Numbered from the stretch's first letter, positions 1 to 10,255 are shown. The stretch is DNA of 64,000 bases from Enterobacter cloacae (GCF_013375935.1 NZ_CP056117.1:2356001-2420000); one strand, 5' to 3'. The notes: generated from the letters alone by a model not told the origin. Translations and numbers: made by a program.

Positions 1-1094
1 TAGGCGGGCACTTCCACTACCGCGTCGTACGGCAGATTGGTTATCGCGCCGCGGTTTTCCACCATTACCAGATGGCGGCTCCGCAGGTTAAAGGCCAGCG
101 AGCAGGCGACATCGACGATAAACTCACCGTGGACGCCTACGTGGAAGGCATCCGGTAAAATCCCGGTGCGCTTGTACTCTTCCGCGGCGGCGAAAAGTTT
201 TTTCTCACGCCCGTTCATCACTTCGTTAGCGCGGGTGTACTCCGGATCCTGATGTTCCACAATCTGGTTCGGCATCAGGTAGTACTGCAAATACGGGTTC
301 GGCAGGTACTCCGGGAAGTTATCCATAATCGGCTTGATGTTGCGCCAGGTTTTCACCCACGACGGATCAGAATGCTGCGGATCCGTTTTGGCGGCATCTT
401 CCGTCAGCAGGCCAAACTTCGCGATATGCTTACGCAGCTCCGGCAGCCTGTCTACGCCGTCCACCAGCACGCGGGTAAACCAGCCGAAGTGATTCAGACC
501 AAAGTAGTCCACCTCCAGCTTGCGGCGATCCACGCCCAGAATGGCGCCCATATTACGCATCGCGGCAACCGGCATATCGCAGATGTTCAGCACGCGCGCA
601 TTCGGGCGCAGACGACGTACGCCTTCAGCGACGATAGCCGCCGGGTTGGAGTAGTTAACGATCCACGCTTTCTCATGCGCGTAGCGATCCACCAGATCGA
701 TAAGCTCCACCATCGGCAGGATCGTACGCAGCCCGTACGCCAGCCCGCCGGGGCCGCAGGTTTCCTGGCCAACCACGCCGTGACGCAGCGGGATCTTCTC
801 ATCCTGCTCCCGCATCCTGTACTGACCAACGCGCATCTGGGCAAACACAAAATGCGCGCCGCTGAAGGCCACTTCCGGGTCGCTGGTGACGGTGAATTTG
901 ATGCTCTGGCTGTGGTCGCGAATAACCTTTTCCACCACCGGCGCAATAGTGTCCTGACGCGCCTCGTCGATATCATAAAGGCGAATCTCCGCCAGCGGGA
1001 AATCCTGCAGGCGCACCATCAGGCTTTTCACAATACCCGGCGTATAGGTGCTGCCGCCGCCGGCAATGGACAGAATGAATGGGAGTGTAAACAT
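1..1094 (-). CDS. aglB: 6-phospho-alpha-glucosidase, GH4 family (3' part cut by window edge)
   Basis: The frame is open from an ATG at 1094 to the window edge, giving about 364 residues of a protein usually near 440. It begins MFTLPFILSIAGGGSTYTPG, the N-terminal NAD-binding glycine motif of GH4 glycosidases. It also carries NICDMP, with the metal-ligand cysteine of the family, and GLNHFGW, with a conserved histidine. GH4 enzymes hydrolyse phosphorylated glucosides in the cytoplasm using NAD and Mn2+. The start has a good AGGAG site, and the gene lies 12 bases downstream of the PTS gene aglA. The pair resembles the Klebsiella aglAB genes for sucrose isomers and related alpha-glucosides. The exact substrate is inferred; maltose-6-phosphate hydrolase (GlvA-like) is the alternative. 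Confidence 0.85.
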   Translation of the reverse strand, partial: MFTLPFILSIAGGGSTYTPGIVKSLMVRLQDFPLAEIRLYDIDEARQDTIAPVVEKVIRDHSQSIKFTVTSDPEVAFSGAHFVFAQMRVGQYRMREQDEKIPLRHGVVGQETCGPGGLAYGLRTILPMVELIDLVDRYAHEKAWIVNYSNPAAIVAEGVRRLRPNARVLNICDMPVAAMRNMGAILGVDRRKLEVDYFGLNHFGWFTRVLVDGVDRLPELRKHIAKFGLLTEDAAKTDPQHSDPSWVKTWRNIKPIMDNFPEYLPNPYLQYYLMPNQIVEHQDPEYTRANEVMNGREKKLFAAAEEYKRTGILPDAFHVGVHGEFIVDVACSLAFNLRSRHLVMVENRGAITNLPYDAVVEVPA

Positions 1095-1106
1095 CTTTAG
1101 CTCCTT

Positions 1107-2651
1107 TCAGAGAAACGTCTCAACGGCTTCTCGCATTTTTTTGACATGCAGCCCGTAGACCACCTGAACGTTGTTGCCTTGTTTGATAACCCCTTTCGCG
1201 CCGGTCGCTTTCAGGCGCGGTTCGTCGATGATGGCGACGTCCTTCACCGTGACGCGTAAGCGGGTGTAGCAGTTATCAACGACTTCAATATTTTCCCGGC
1301 CGCCCAGGCCTACCACGATGGATTCGCCCAGCCCGTCATTATTCCCCTTCGCCTGGTACTCCTGCTTGCTGTAAAGGCGCGTCTCCTGCTCCTCATCTTC
1401 ACGGCCCGGCGTTTTCATGCTGAAGCGCAGGATCAGGAAGCGGAACACCACGAAGTAAAGGGCGAACATAATCAGTCCGACCACGATGTACATCGGCCAG
1501 TTGGACTTCTCCGTGCCCAGCGGCAGGTTGTAGAGAATGAAGTCGATAACCCCGTTGGCACCGATGGCGTGAACGCCGAACAGGGAGAACAGCATCATGC
1601 CGATGCCGGTCAGCACCGCATGCACCACGAACAGCAGCGGGGCGACAAACAGGAAGGAGAACTCAATCGGCTCGGTGACGCCCACCAGCAGCGAGGTTAG
1701 CGCCGCCGGGATCAGAATGGCTTTCGCAATGGCTTTACGCTCCGGCTTTGCGGTCATGTACATCGCCAGCGCGGCGGCAGGCAGGCCGAACATTTTGCTG
1801 ATGCCGCGCGCGTCCCACACGACCGTGCTGCTCAATTGCTTCACGTCCGGGCAGGCCATCTCGGCGAAGTAAATGTTGCGCGCGCCCTGGTAAACCGTGC
1901 CGCACACCTCCTGCGTACCGCCCAGTTCGGTATAGAGGAACGGGGTGTAGACCAGATGATGCAGGCCCGTCGGCACCAGGATGCGCTCAAGGAAGCCGTA
2001 GATCGCCACGCCGAACGGACCGGAGCCTTTGATCGCCAGCGCCAGCGCGCTAATGCCGTGCTGAGCGTACGGCCACAGCTCGCTCATCACCACGCCGAGC
2101 AGCATTGAGACGGGCAGCATCACAATGGCAACAAAGCAGTGGCCGGAATAGATCGCCATCGCGCCGTTAAACTGCACGCCGGAGTATTTGTTGTACAGAT
2201 AACCGGAGAGCGCCCCGGTCAGGATCCCGGCGAACACGCCCATCTCCAGTACCTGAACGCCAAGCACCATGCTTTGACCCGCGGCTTTCATCTGGTCAGC
2301 TGGAGCCAGTTCACCGTGAAGCTGTAGCGTCACGTTCATGGCGTTGATAAACACCACAAAGGTCACCAGCCCAATCAGCGCCGCGTAGCCTTTGTCCCGC
2401 GTGGCCAGGCCAATGGGGATCCCGACGGCAAACACCAGCGCCAGGTTAACCAGCACCGACACGGCAGATTTGGCGATCAGCTGGCCAACATTCTGGATCA
2501 GCGGATGGCCGAGAAACGGCAGGTACTCGGCCAGATTACCGTTGCCCAGCACGTTGCCAAAGGCGATAAACAGACCGACGATAGGTAAGATAAGTACCGG
2601 TCCGTAAAGTGATTTACCGAAATTTTGTAGGGCGTTCACGGCTCGTTTCAT
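1107..2651 (-). CDS. aglA: PTS alpha-glucoside transporter subunit IICB
   Basis: This 514-residue membrane permease imports and phosphorylates an alpha-glucoside. Residues about 5-415 form the hydrophobic EIIC domain. Residues about 435-514 form the EIIB domain, with the phosphorylated cysteine in VVDNCYTRLRVTV. No EIIA domain is fused, so a glucose-type EIIA from elsewhere must supply the phosphate. I chose the ATG at 2651 (MKRAVNALQNFGKSLYGPV) over one nine codons upstream, because a purine-rich GAGAAAG site precedes it and EIIC proteins of this group start there. It is the promoter-proximal gene of a two-gene operon with the GH4 glucosidase. Specificity for sucrose isomers or maltose-like sugars is inferred from the partner gene. 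Confidence 0.85.
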   Translation of the reverse strand: MKRAVNALQNFGKSLYGPVLILPIVGLFIAFGNVLGNGNLAEYLPFLGHPLIQNVGQLIAKSAVSVLVNLALVFAVGIPIGLATRDKGYAALIGLVTFVVFINAMNVTLQLHGELAPADQMKAAGQSMVLGVQVLEMGVFAGILTGALSGYLYNKYSGVQFNGAMAIYSGHCFVAIVMLPVSMLLGVVMSELWPYAQHGISALALAIKGSGPFGVAIYGFLERILVPTGLHHLVYTPFLYTELGGTQEVCGTVYQGARNIYFAEMACPDVKQLSSTVVWDARGISKMFGLPAAALAMYMTAKPERKAIAKAILIPAALTSLLVGVTEPIEFSFLFVAPLLFVVHAVLTGIGMMLFSLFGVHAIGANGVIDFILYNLPLGTEKSNWPMYIVVGLIMFALYFVVFRFLILRFSMKTPGREDEEQETRLYSKQEYQAKGNNDGLGESIVVGLGGRENIEVVDNCYTRLRVTVKDVAIIDEPRLKATGAKGVIKQGNNVQVVYGLHVKKMREAVETFL

Positions 2652-2765
2652 GGCTTTCTCTCTTATTGAACCGCGCACTCGGCGTGCGTCATGGTCATAA
2701 AACTAGCAGGCCCGGAAGGATCTTATCCAGCTATCTTCTTGTTTTAAAAACAAATGACGTGAAAG

Positions 2766-2777
2766 GTAACATGTTAC
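2766..2777. promoter_or_regulatory. 12-bp perfect palindrome, candidate operator
   Basis: GTAACATGTTAC is its own reverse complement. It lies in the 286-base gap between the divergent aglA and yfhM genes, 115 bases before the aglA start. The position fits an operator for a local sugar regulator acting on aglAB. No regulator gene is visible in the window, so binding is inferred from symmetry and place alone. Confidence 0.4.
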
Positions 2778-2861
2778 GTTAAGGGCTGTGATCGTGGTTC
2801 CAACACCGTATGGCAGGGTGATGTCATTCTGCGAGGCGCTTTCCACAATACTAAATTGGAC

Positions 2862-2890
2862 TTTTTGTATTAACGAAACTTGCGGATAAT
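2862..2890 (+). promoter_or_regulatory. Possible yfhM promoter
   Basis: A good -10 box GATAAT sits at 2885-2890, 47 bases before the yfhM ATG. A weak -35 (TTTTTG, 2862-2867) lies 17 bases upstream of it. The match is modest. Confidence 0.3.
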
Positions 2891-2937
2891 ACTTATCCGG
2901 ACGACGACCAACAGGCCTCACAGGCCAGGGACTAAGG

Positions 2938-5900
2938 ATGAAACCGTTTCGCTTAGCCGCGATCTCTCTCGCGCTGCTCACCACGTTTACGCTTGTCGGC
3001 TGCGATAACAGCGACGACAAAACACAGGCTGCTGCGCCCGCAGCGTCAACCGCTTCAGAAAAGAAAGCACCGGAAAAACCGGACCCGAAAACGCTGGCTG
3101 CGCTGGCTGCACAGAGCCAGGGTAAGGCGCTGACGCTGCTGGATGCCTCAGAGGTACAGCTAGACGGCGCTGCGACGCTGGTGCTGACCTTTTCGGTGCC
3201 GCTTAAGCCGGATCAGGACTTCGCCAAAACCGTGCACGTGGTGGATAAGAAAAGCGGCAAGGTGGACGGCGCCTGGGAGCTGGCGCCCAATCTGAAAGAG
3301 CTGCGCCTGCGCCACCTGGAGCCAAATCGTAACCTGGTCGTCACCGTCGAACGTGGTCTTGAGGCGCTGAACAGCGCGACGTTTGGCATTGATTATGAAA
3401 AAGCCATCACCACCCGGGATGTTGAACCGACGGTCGGATTTGCCAGCCGCGGTTCGCTGCTGCCGGGCAGCGTGGTGGAAGGACTGCCGGTGATGGCGCT
3501 TAACGTTAACAGCGTGGACGTGAACTTCTACCGCATTAAGCCGGAGTCGCTGGCCTCGTTTGTCAGCCAGTGGGAGTACCGTAACTCACTGACCAACTGG
3601 GAGTCCGACACGCTGCTGAAGATGGCGGAACTGGTCTATACCGGCCGCTTTGACCTCAACCCGGCGCGCAACACCCGCGAGAAACTGCTGCTGCCGCTGA
3701 AGGATATTAAGCCGCTCCAGCAGTCGGGCGTTTATATAGCCGTCATGAATCAGGCCGGGCACTACAACTACAGCAATGCCGCGACGCTTTTCACCTTAAG
3801 TGACATTGGGCTCTCCGCTCACCGCTATCATAACCGCCTGGACATCTTCACCCAGAGCCTGGAAAACGGTGCGGCGCAGTCAGGCGTTACCCTTACCCTT
3901 CTGAACGATAAAGGCCAGACCCTGGCCGAGGCGAACAGCGACGCGGACGGTCATGCGAAGCTGGAGACGGATAAAGAAGCCGCGCTGATCCTCGCCAGCA
4001 AAGACGGGCAGACCACGCTGCTCGATCTCAAACTTCCGGCGCTCGACCTGGCGGAGTTTGATATCGCCGGCAAGCCGGGTTATAGCAAACAATTCTTTAT
4101 GTTTGGCCCGCGCGATCTCTATCGTCCGGGTGAAACGGTGCTCCTCAACGGCCTGCTGCGCGACAGCGACGGAAAACCGCTTCCCGATCAGCCTGTGAAG
4201 CTTGACGTATTGCGCCCGGACGGTCAGGTGGCGCGCACGGTTGTTGTGCAGCCCGAGAACGGTCTTTACCGCTTCAACTACCCGCTTGATAGCGGCGCGC
4301 AGACAGGCATGTGGCATGTTCGCGCGAATACGGGAGACAACCAGCAGCGCATGTGGGATTTCCACGTTGAAGATTTCATGCCTGAACGCATGGCGCTGAA
4401 TCTGACGGGGCAAAAAACACCGGTTTCTCCACGGGATGACGTGGACTTTAACGTAGTGGGTTATTACCTGTATGGCGCACCGGCTAACGGCAACGCTCTG
4501 CAAGGCCAGCTTTTCCTGCGCCCGCTGCGTGAGGCGGTGACTGCGCTGCCGGGCTTCCAGTTCGGTGATATTGCGGAAGAGAACCTGAGCCGTAGCCTGG
4601 ATGAAGTGCAGCTTACGCTTGATGAGCAGGGGCGCGGACAGGTGACCACTGAAAGCCAGTGGAAAGAGGTGCACTCGCCGCTGCAGCTGATTTTGCAGGC
4701 TAGCCTGCTTGAGTCGGGCGGCCGCCCGGTGACGCGTCGCGCCGAGCAGGCTATCTGGCCGGCGGCCACGCTACCGGGGATTCGTCCTGAGTTCGCCAGT
4801 AAGGCCGTTTACGATTACCGTACCGATACCACCGTCAACCAGCCGATTGTCGATGAAAACGGCAACGCCAGCTTTGACATCGTTTATGCCGATGTCGGCG
4901 GGGCGAAAAAAGCGGTGTCCGGTTTGCAGGTGCGCCTGATCCGCGAGCGCCGGGACTATTTCTGGAACTGGTCAGAGAGTGAGGGCTGGCAGTCGCAGTT
5001 TGACCAGAAAGATCTTGTTGAGGGCGAGCAGGAACTTAACCTCAAGGCTGATGAAACCGGCAAAGTCACTTTCCCGGTGGAGTGGGGCTCATACCGTCTG
5101 GAAGTGAAAGCGCCTGATGACATGGTCAGCAGCGTGCGCTTCTGGGCAGGCTACAGCTGGCAGGATAACAGCGACGGCACGGGGGCGGCGCGCCCTGATC
5201 GCGTGACGATGAAGCTTGATAAGCCAGCTTATCAGCCTGGCGATACCATCAACCTGCATATTGCCGCACCGGCTGCGGGCAAAGGCTATGCCATGATTGA
5301 ATCCAGCGAAGGGCCGCTGTGGTGGAAAGAGATCGACGTCCCGGCAAACGGTCTGGATCTCTCCATTCCGGTGGATAAGGCCTGGAAGCGCCACGATCTC
5401 TACCTCAGCACGCTGGTGGTACGTCCCGGCGATAAATCCAAATCCGCCACACCAAAGCGCGCGGTCGGGCTGCTGCATCTGCCAATGGGTGACGAAAATC
5501 GCCGCCTGAACATTACGCTTGATAATCCGCAGAAAATGCGTCCTAACCAGACGCTTTCTGTGAAAGTGAAAGCCAGCGTGAAGGAGGGCGCGGTACCACA
5601 GAAGGTGAACGTGCTGGTTTCGGCTGTTGATAGCGGCGTGCTGAACATTACCGACTACGTTACGCCGGATCCGTGGGAAGCCTTCTTCGGTCAGAAGCGT
5701 TATGGCGCGGATATTTATGATATCTACGGCCAGGTCATTGAAGGCCAGGGGCGCATGGCCGCACTGCGCTTCGGCGGTGACGGCGATGAGCTGAAGCGTG
5801 GCGGTAAGCCACCGGTTAATCACGTCACTATTATTGCCCAGCAGGCGCAGCCGGTTACGCTGGATGCTAACGGTGAAGGCACCGTTACGTTGCCGATTGG

Positions 5901-7890
5901 AGATTTTAACGGCGAGCTGCGTCTGATGGCGCAGGCGTGGACGGAAGACGATTTCGGCAGCAGCGAGAGCAAGATCGTTGTAGCCGCGCCGGTCATTACC
6001 GAACTTAACACGCCGCGTTTCCTGGCAAGCGGTGACACCTCCCGCCTGACGCTGGACCTGACTAACCTCACCGATCGGCCGCAAACGCTGAACGTCACGC
6101 TAACCTCAACCGGCAAGCTGTCGCTGGAAGGCGCTCAGCCAGCGCCGGTTCAGCTGCCGCCTGGCGCACGCAGCACCCTATTTATTCCGGTGCGGGCGCT
6201 GGAAGGATACGGTGATGGCGAAATTACCGCTCAGATTGCCGGACTACAGCTTCCGGGCGAGACGTATATTCCCCAGCAGAAGAGCTGGAAAATTGGCGTG
6301 CGCCCCGCATTCCCGGCGCAAACGGTGAATACGGGCACGATGCTCAACCCTGGCGAATCCTGGACTGCCCCAGCGCAGCACATTGCCGGTTTCTCTCCTG
6401 CGACGCTACAGGGGCAGTTGCTGCTCAGCGGAAAAGCGCCACTGAACCTGGCGCGCTACATCCGTGAGCTGCAGGCTTATCCGTACGGGTGTCTGGAGCA
6501 AACCACCAGCGGCCTCTTCCCGTCGCTATACACCAATTCCGCGCAGCTCAAGGCTCTCGGCATTAAGGGTGATACTGACGACAAGCGCCGTGCGGCTATC
6601 GATCTCGGTATCTCCCGCCTGCTGCAAATGCAGCGTGACGACGGGGGGTTTGCGCTCTGGGATAAAAACGGTCCGGAAGAGTACTGGCTGACCGCGTACG
6701 TTACTGACTTCCTCGTGCGCGCAGGGGAACAGGGCTATAGCGTTCCTGCCGATGCGGTAAATAAGGCGAATAACCGCCTGCTGCGTTACTTACAGGATCC
6801 GGGCATGATGTCTGTCCGCTATAGCGACAACGCTCAGGCCAGTAAGTTTGCCGTACAGGCTTATGCCTCGCTGGTTCTGGCGCGTCAGCAAAAAGCGCCG
6901 CTCGGCGCGCTGCGTGAAGTCTGGGAGCGCCACGCTCAGGCTGCTTCCGGGCTGCCGCTGATGCAGCTGGGGATGGCGCTGAAGCTGATGGGGGATGCGC
7001 CGCGCAGCCAGCAGGCGCTGGATCTGGCTATCAAAACGCCGCGTACTGACGGCCGAAGCTGGATGGCGGATTACGGTAGCCAGCTTCGCGATAATGCCCT
7101 GATGCTCTCCCTTCTGGAAGAGTACAAGCTGCTGCCGGATGCGCAAAATACGCTGCTGAACGCCTTGTCGCAGGAAGCCTTTAGCCAGCGCTGGCTCTCA
7201 ACCCAGGAAAGCAACGCCCTGTTCATGGCCGGACGTTCGCTGCAAACGCTCTCCGGAGCATGGCAGGCGACCACGAGCCTCTCTGAGCAGGCACAAAGTA
7301 GTGACAAACCGCGGGTAGAAAACCTGAACGGCGCCCAGCTTAGCGCGCTGCAGGTTACCAATACCGGCACTACGCCGCTGTGGGTTCGTCTGGACAGTAC
7401 GGGGTATCCGGAGTATGCGCCTCAGCGATCCTCTAACGTATTGCAGATTGAACGCCACGTTCTGGCGACAGACGGCAGCAGCAAGTCACTCTCTTCCCTG
7501 AAGAGTGGTGAGCTGGTGCTGGTGTGGCTTGAAGTGAAGGCCAGCCAGAACGTGCCGGATGCGCTGGTGGTGGATCTGCTCCCGGCAGGTCTGGAACTTG
7601 AAAACCAGAATCTGGCGAGCAGCAGCGCCAGCCTCCAGGACAGCGGCAGCGAAGTGCAGAATCTGCTGAATCAGATGCAGCAGTCTGATATCCAGCATAT
7701 GGAATTCCGCGACGATCGCTTTGTGGCCGCTGTGCCGGTCAATGCAGGTCAGCCGGTTACGCTGGTCTACCTGGCCCGAGCCGTCACGCCGGGAACCTAC
7801 CAGGTGCCGGTTCCGATGGTGGAATCCATGTACGTTCCGCAGTGGCGGGCAACAGGGGCGGCCAGTGGCCCGCTGATTGTTGTTCCTTAA
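2938..7890 (+). CDS. yfhM: Bacterial alpha-2-macroglobulin lipoprotein
   Basis: This 1650-residue protein is close in length and sequence to E. coli YfhM. It is a periplasmic lipoprotein thought to trap proteases that breach the envelope. The signal peptide ends in the lipobox LVGC, with the lipidated cysteine at residue 22. Asp follows it directly, the Lol-avoidance signal that keeps lipoproteins in the inner membrane. The macroglobulin domains come first. The thioester motif CLEQ is at residue 1185 (YPYGCLEQ), so the covalent trap is intact. The next gene is pbpC, one base downstream, which is the usual pairing. PbpC is proposed to repair peptidoglycan after damage while YfhM inhibits the attacking protease. 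Confidence 0.97.
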   Translation: MKPFRLAAISLALLTTFTLVGCDNSDDKTQAAAPAASTASEKKAPEKPDPKTLAALAAQSQGKALTLLDASEVQLDGAATLVLTFSVPLKPDQDFAKTVHVVDKKSGKVDGAWELAPNLKELRLRHLEPNRNLVVTVERGLEALNSATFGIDYEKAITTRDVEPTVGFASRGSLLPGSVVEGLPVMALNVNSVDVNFYRIKPESLASFVSQWEYRNSLTNWESDTLLKMAELVYTGRFDLNPARNTREKLLLPLKDIKPLQQSGVYIAVMNQAGHYNYSNAATLFTLSDIGLSAHRYHNRLDIFTQSLENGAAQSGVTLTLLNDKGQTLAEANSDADGHAKLETDKEAALILASKDGQTTLLDLKLPALDLAEFDIAGKPGYSKQFFMFGPRDLYRPGETVLLNGLLRDSDGKPLPDQPVKLDVLRPDGQVARTVVVQPENGLYRFNYPLDSGAQTGMWHVRANTGDNQQRMWDFHVEDFMPERMALNLTGQKTPVSPRDDVDFNVVGYYLYGAPANGNALQGQLFLRPLREAVTALPGFQFGDIAEENLSRSLDEVQLTLDEQGRGQVTTESQWKEVHSPLQLILQASLLESGGRPVTRRAEQAIWPAATLPGIRPEFASKAVYDYRTDTTVNQPIVDENGNASFDIVYADVGGAKKAVSGLQVRLIRERRDYFWNWSESEGWQSQFDQKDLVEGEQELNLKADETGKVTFPVEWGSYRLEVKAPDDMVSSVRFWAGYSWQDNSDGTGAARPDRVTMKLDKPAYQPGDTINLHIAAPAAGKGYAMIESSEGPLWWKEIDVPANGLDLSIPVDKAWKRHDLYLSTLVVRPGDKSKSATPKRAVGLLHLPMGDENRRLNITLDNPQKMRPNQTLSVKVKASVKEGAVPQKVNVLVSAVDSGVLNITDYVTPDPWEAFFGQKRYGADIYDIYGQVIEGQGRMAALRFGGDGDELKRGGKPPVNHVTIIAQQAQPVTLDANGEGTVTLPIGDFNGELRLMAQAWTEDDFGSSESKIVVAAPVITELNTPRFLASGDTSRLTLDLTNLTDRPQTLNVTLTSTGKLSLEGAQPAPVQLPPGARSTLFIPVRALEGYGDGEITAQIAGLQLPGETYIPQQKSWKIGVRPAFPAQTVNTGTMLNPGESWTAPAQHIAGFSPATLQGQLLLSGKAPLNLARYIRELQAYPYGCLEQTTSGLFPSLYTNSAQLKALGIKGDTDDKRRAAIDLGISRLLQMQRDDGGFALWDKNGPEEYWLTAYVTDFLVRAGEQGYSVPADAVNKANNRLLRYLQDPGMMSVRYSDNAQASKFAVQAYASLVLARQQKAPLGALREVWERHAQAASGLPLMQLGMALKLMGDAPRSQQALDLAIKTPRTDGRSWMADYGSQLRDNALMLSLLEEYKLLPDAQNTLLNALSQEAFSQRWLSTQESNALFMAGRSLQTLSGAWQATTSLSEQAQSSDKPRVENLNGAQLSALQVTNTGTTPLWVRLDSTGYPEYAPQRSSNVLQIERHVLATDGSSKSLSSLKSGELVLVWLEVKASQNVPDALVVDLLPAGLELENQNLASSSASLQDSGSEVQNLLNQMQQSDIQHMEFRDDRFVAAVPVNAGQPVTLVYLARAVTPGTYQVPVPMVESMYVPQWRATGAASGPLIVVP

Positions 7891-7891
7891 G

Positions 7892-10219
7892 ATGCTGCCA
7901 GAACGACTGTTACGCTCCCGCTGGCTATGGCTGGCGGGAGCGCTTTTCGTTTCAGTGGCGCTGATTGTCGCTGCCGACCGCCTGTGGCCGCTGCCTCTGA
8001 AAGAGGTTAACCCCTCGCGCGTGGTTGTGGATGAGCAGGGCGTACCGCTGTGGCGTTTTGCCGACAGTGAGGGCATCTGGCGTTATCCGGTTACCATTGA
8101 GGAGGTTTCACCGCGCTATCTCGAGGCCCTGATCCAGTATGAAGACCGCTGGTTCTGGGAGCACCCGGGCGTCAATCCGCTCTCTGTACTGCGCGCTGCC
8201 TGGCAGGATCTTACCTCCGGGAGAGTCGTTTCTGGCGGAAGCACGCTTACCATGCAGGTGGCGCGCCTTCTGGATCCGCACCCGCGCACTTTTGGCGGAA
8301 AAATTCGTCAGCTGTGGCGGGCAATGCAGCTGGAGTGGCATCTCTCCAAGCGTGAAATTCTCACGCTGTATCTCAACCGGGCCCCGTTTGGCGGCACCCT
8401 GCAGGGAGTGGGGGCAGCAAGCTGGACCTACCTTGGAAAGCCGCCATCACGGCTGAGCTATTCCGACGCGGCGCTGCTGGCGGTGCTGCCGCAGGCACCA
8501 AGCCGCCTGCGCCCGGACCGCTGGCCGGAACGCGCGGAGGCGGCGCGTAACAAAGTCCTCGACCGCATGATGGCTCAGGGCGTCTGGTCAGAAAAGCAGG
8601 TGAAAGAGTCCCGGGAAGAACCGGTGTGGCTGGCTCCCCGCCAGATGCCGCAGCTGGCACCGCTCTTTTCGCGCATGATGCTCGGTAAAAGCCGCGAGAC
8701 AAAAATAGCCACCACGCTTGATGCCACGCTGCAGCGACAGCTTGAAGAGCTGGCGATGAACTGGAAGTCTCGCCTGCCTGCCCGCAGTTCGCTGGCAATG
8801 ATCGTGGTAGATCACACGGATATGAAAGTGCGCGGCTGGGTCGGCTCGGTGGATATCAACGATGACAGCCGTTTTAGCCACGTGGATATGGTCAATGCAA
8901 TTCGATCCCCGGGATCGGTTCTCAAGCCCTTCGTCTACGCCATGGCGCTGGACGATGGGCTGATCCATCCCGCCTCCTTGCTTCAGGATGTGCCAAGAAA
9001 AACCGGGGATTATCGCCCCGGCAACTTTGACAGCGGCTTTCATGGGCCGGTCAGCATGAGTGAAGCCCTCGTACGCTCCCTCAATCTGCCTGCGGTGCAG
9101 GTGCTGGAGGCGTACGGCCCTAAACGTTTTGCCGGGATGCTGAGCAATGCGGGGTTACCGCTGATTCTCCCGGCGGGCGCGCAGCCCAACCTCTCCCTGA
9201 TTCTGGGGGGCGCAGGCGCACGTCTGGCTGATATAGCCGCCGCGTATAGCGCTTTTGCAAGGCAGGGTAAGGCCGGTCGGTTGCGTTTACAGCCGGGCGA
9301 TCCGCTAGTTGAACGTCCGCTGTTGTCGCAGGGCGCTGCGTGGATTATTCGTCGCATTCTCGCCGGTGAAGCCCAGCCCCTGCCGGACAGCGCGCTGCCG
9401 CAGGTTGCGCCGCTGGCGTGGAAAACCGGCACCAGCTACGGCTACCGGGATGCCTGGGCCATTGGGCTTAACGCCCGGTATGTCATTGGTATCTGGACCG
9501 GACGCCCGGACGGCACGCCCGTCGCGGGGCAGTTTGGTTTCGCCAGCGCGGTTCCGCTACTGAATCAGGTGAATAACCTGCTTCAGTCTCGTTCGACGGT
9601 GGATGAGGCTCGTCTGCCGCGCGATCCGCGTCCTGCCAGCGTGGGGCGGGGTGTGATTTGCTGGCCGGGCGGCCAGTCGCTGCCGGAAGGGAGCGAAAAC
9701 TGTCGGCGTCGTCTGTCAACCTGGCTGCTTGAGGGCAGTGAACCGCCTACGCTGCTATTGCCGGAGCAGGAGGGAATTCGCGGGATCCGTTTCCCGGTCT
9801 GGCTGAATAAAGACGGTCAACGCGTTGCGGCGGATTGCCCGGATGCGACAGAAAAAGTGCTGGATGTCTGGCCGTTGCCGCTGGAGCCCTGGCTGCCCGT
9901 TGCCGAAAGACGTGCCGCTCGTCTTCCTGCCCGTTCAACGGTTTGCCCGCCGCTGGATAATCATAATTCGGCACCGCTGATGTTATCAGGCGTCAGAGAA
10001 GGAGCGGTAATTAAGCGCCTTCCGGGCGAGAAAAATATGACGCTCTTCGTTTCAACCAGCGGTGGCGAAGGGCAGCGCTGGTGGTTTTTAAACGGTGAAC
10101 CGCTGGAGGGACGGCAGAGGAATTATTCATTGCAATTATATTTGCCGGGTAATTATCAATTAATTGTAATGGATGAAACAGGGCAAACGGCGACGGTGAA
10201 TTTTGAATTAGATCGTTAA
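7892..10219 (+). CDS. pbpC: Penicillin-binding protein 1C
   Basis: This 775-residue protein is a class A penicillin-binding protein. It has an N-terminal membrane anchor (about residues 10-32), a GT51 glycosyltransferase domain (about 55-225, with YEDRWFWEHPG and the GGSTLTMQ motif), and a transpeptidase domain. The catalytic SxxK is Ser342-V-L-Lys345, and the KTG motif begins at Lys511. A C-terminal BiPBP_C-type domain lies near 690-775. It polymerises peptidoglycan on the periplasmic face. I chose the ATG at 7892, one base past the yfhM stop, over an in-frame TTG at 7877 inside yfhM. The spacing implies co-transcription and coupled translation with yfhM. Confidence 0.96.
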   Translation: MLPERLLRSRWLWLAGALFVSVALIVAADRLWPLPLKEVNPSRVVVDEQGVPLWRFADSEGIWRYPVTIEEVSPRYLEALIQYEDRWFWEHPGVNPLSVLRAAWQDLTSGRVVSGGSTLTMQVARLLDPHPRTFGGKIRQLWRAMQLEWHLSKREILTLYLNRAPFGGTLQGVGAASWTYLGKPPSRLSYSDAALLAVLPQAPSRLRPDRWPERAEAARNKVLDRMMAQGVWSEKQVKESREEPVWLAPRQMPQLAPLFSRMMLGKSRETKIATTLDATLQRQLEELAMNWKSRLPARSSLAMIVVDHTDMKVRGWVGSVDINDDSRFSHVDMVNAIRSPGSVLKPFVYAMALDDGLIHPASLLQDVPRKTGDYRPGNFDSGFHGPVSMSEALVRSLNLPAVQVLEAYGPKRFAGMLSNAGLPLILPAGAQPNLSLILGGAGARLADIAAAYSAFARQGKAGRLRLQPGDPLVERPLLSQGAAWIIRRILAGEAQPLPDSALPQVAPLAWKTGTSYGYRDAWAIGLNARYVIGIWTGRPDGTPVAGQFGFASAVPLLNQVNNLLQSRSTVDEARLPRDPRPASVGRGVICWPGGQSLPEGSENCRRRLSTWLLEGSEPPTLLLPEQEGIRGIRFPVWLNKDGQRVAADCPDATEKVLDVWPLPLEPWLPVAERRAARLPARSTVCPPLDNHNSAPLMLSGVREGAVIKRLPGEKNMTLFVSTSGGEGQRWWFLNGEPLEGRQRNYSLQLYLPGNYQLIVMDETGQTATVNFELDR

Positions 10220-10241
10220 GCGTTACCCCTGAAGGGTTAGC

Positions 10242-10255
10242 TTGATAATTATCAA
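10242..10255 (+). promoter_or_regulatory. Perfect FNR box upstream of the Dms-like operon
   Basis: TTGATAATTATCAA matches the FNR consensus TTGAT-N4-ATCAA in all ten fixed positions. A -10-like GAGAAT lies at 10277-10282. This places the box about 41 bases before the expected start of transcription, the class II activator position. It predicts oxygen-repressed expression of the operon starting at 10308. Confidence 0.85.

Noticed and set aside
2703..3020. 105-residue minus-strand frame between aglA and yfhM
   Set aside because: It overlaps the start of yfhM and the control region and has no ribosome site or known family.
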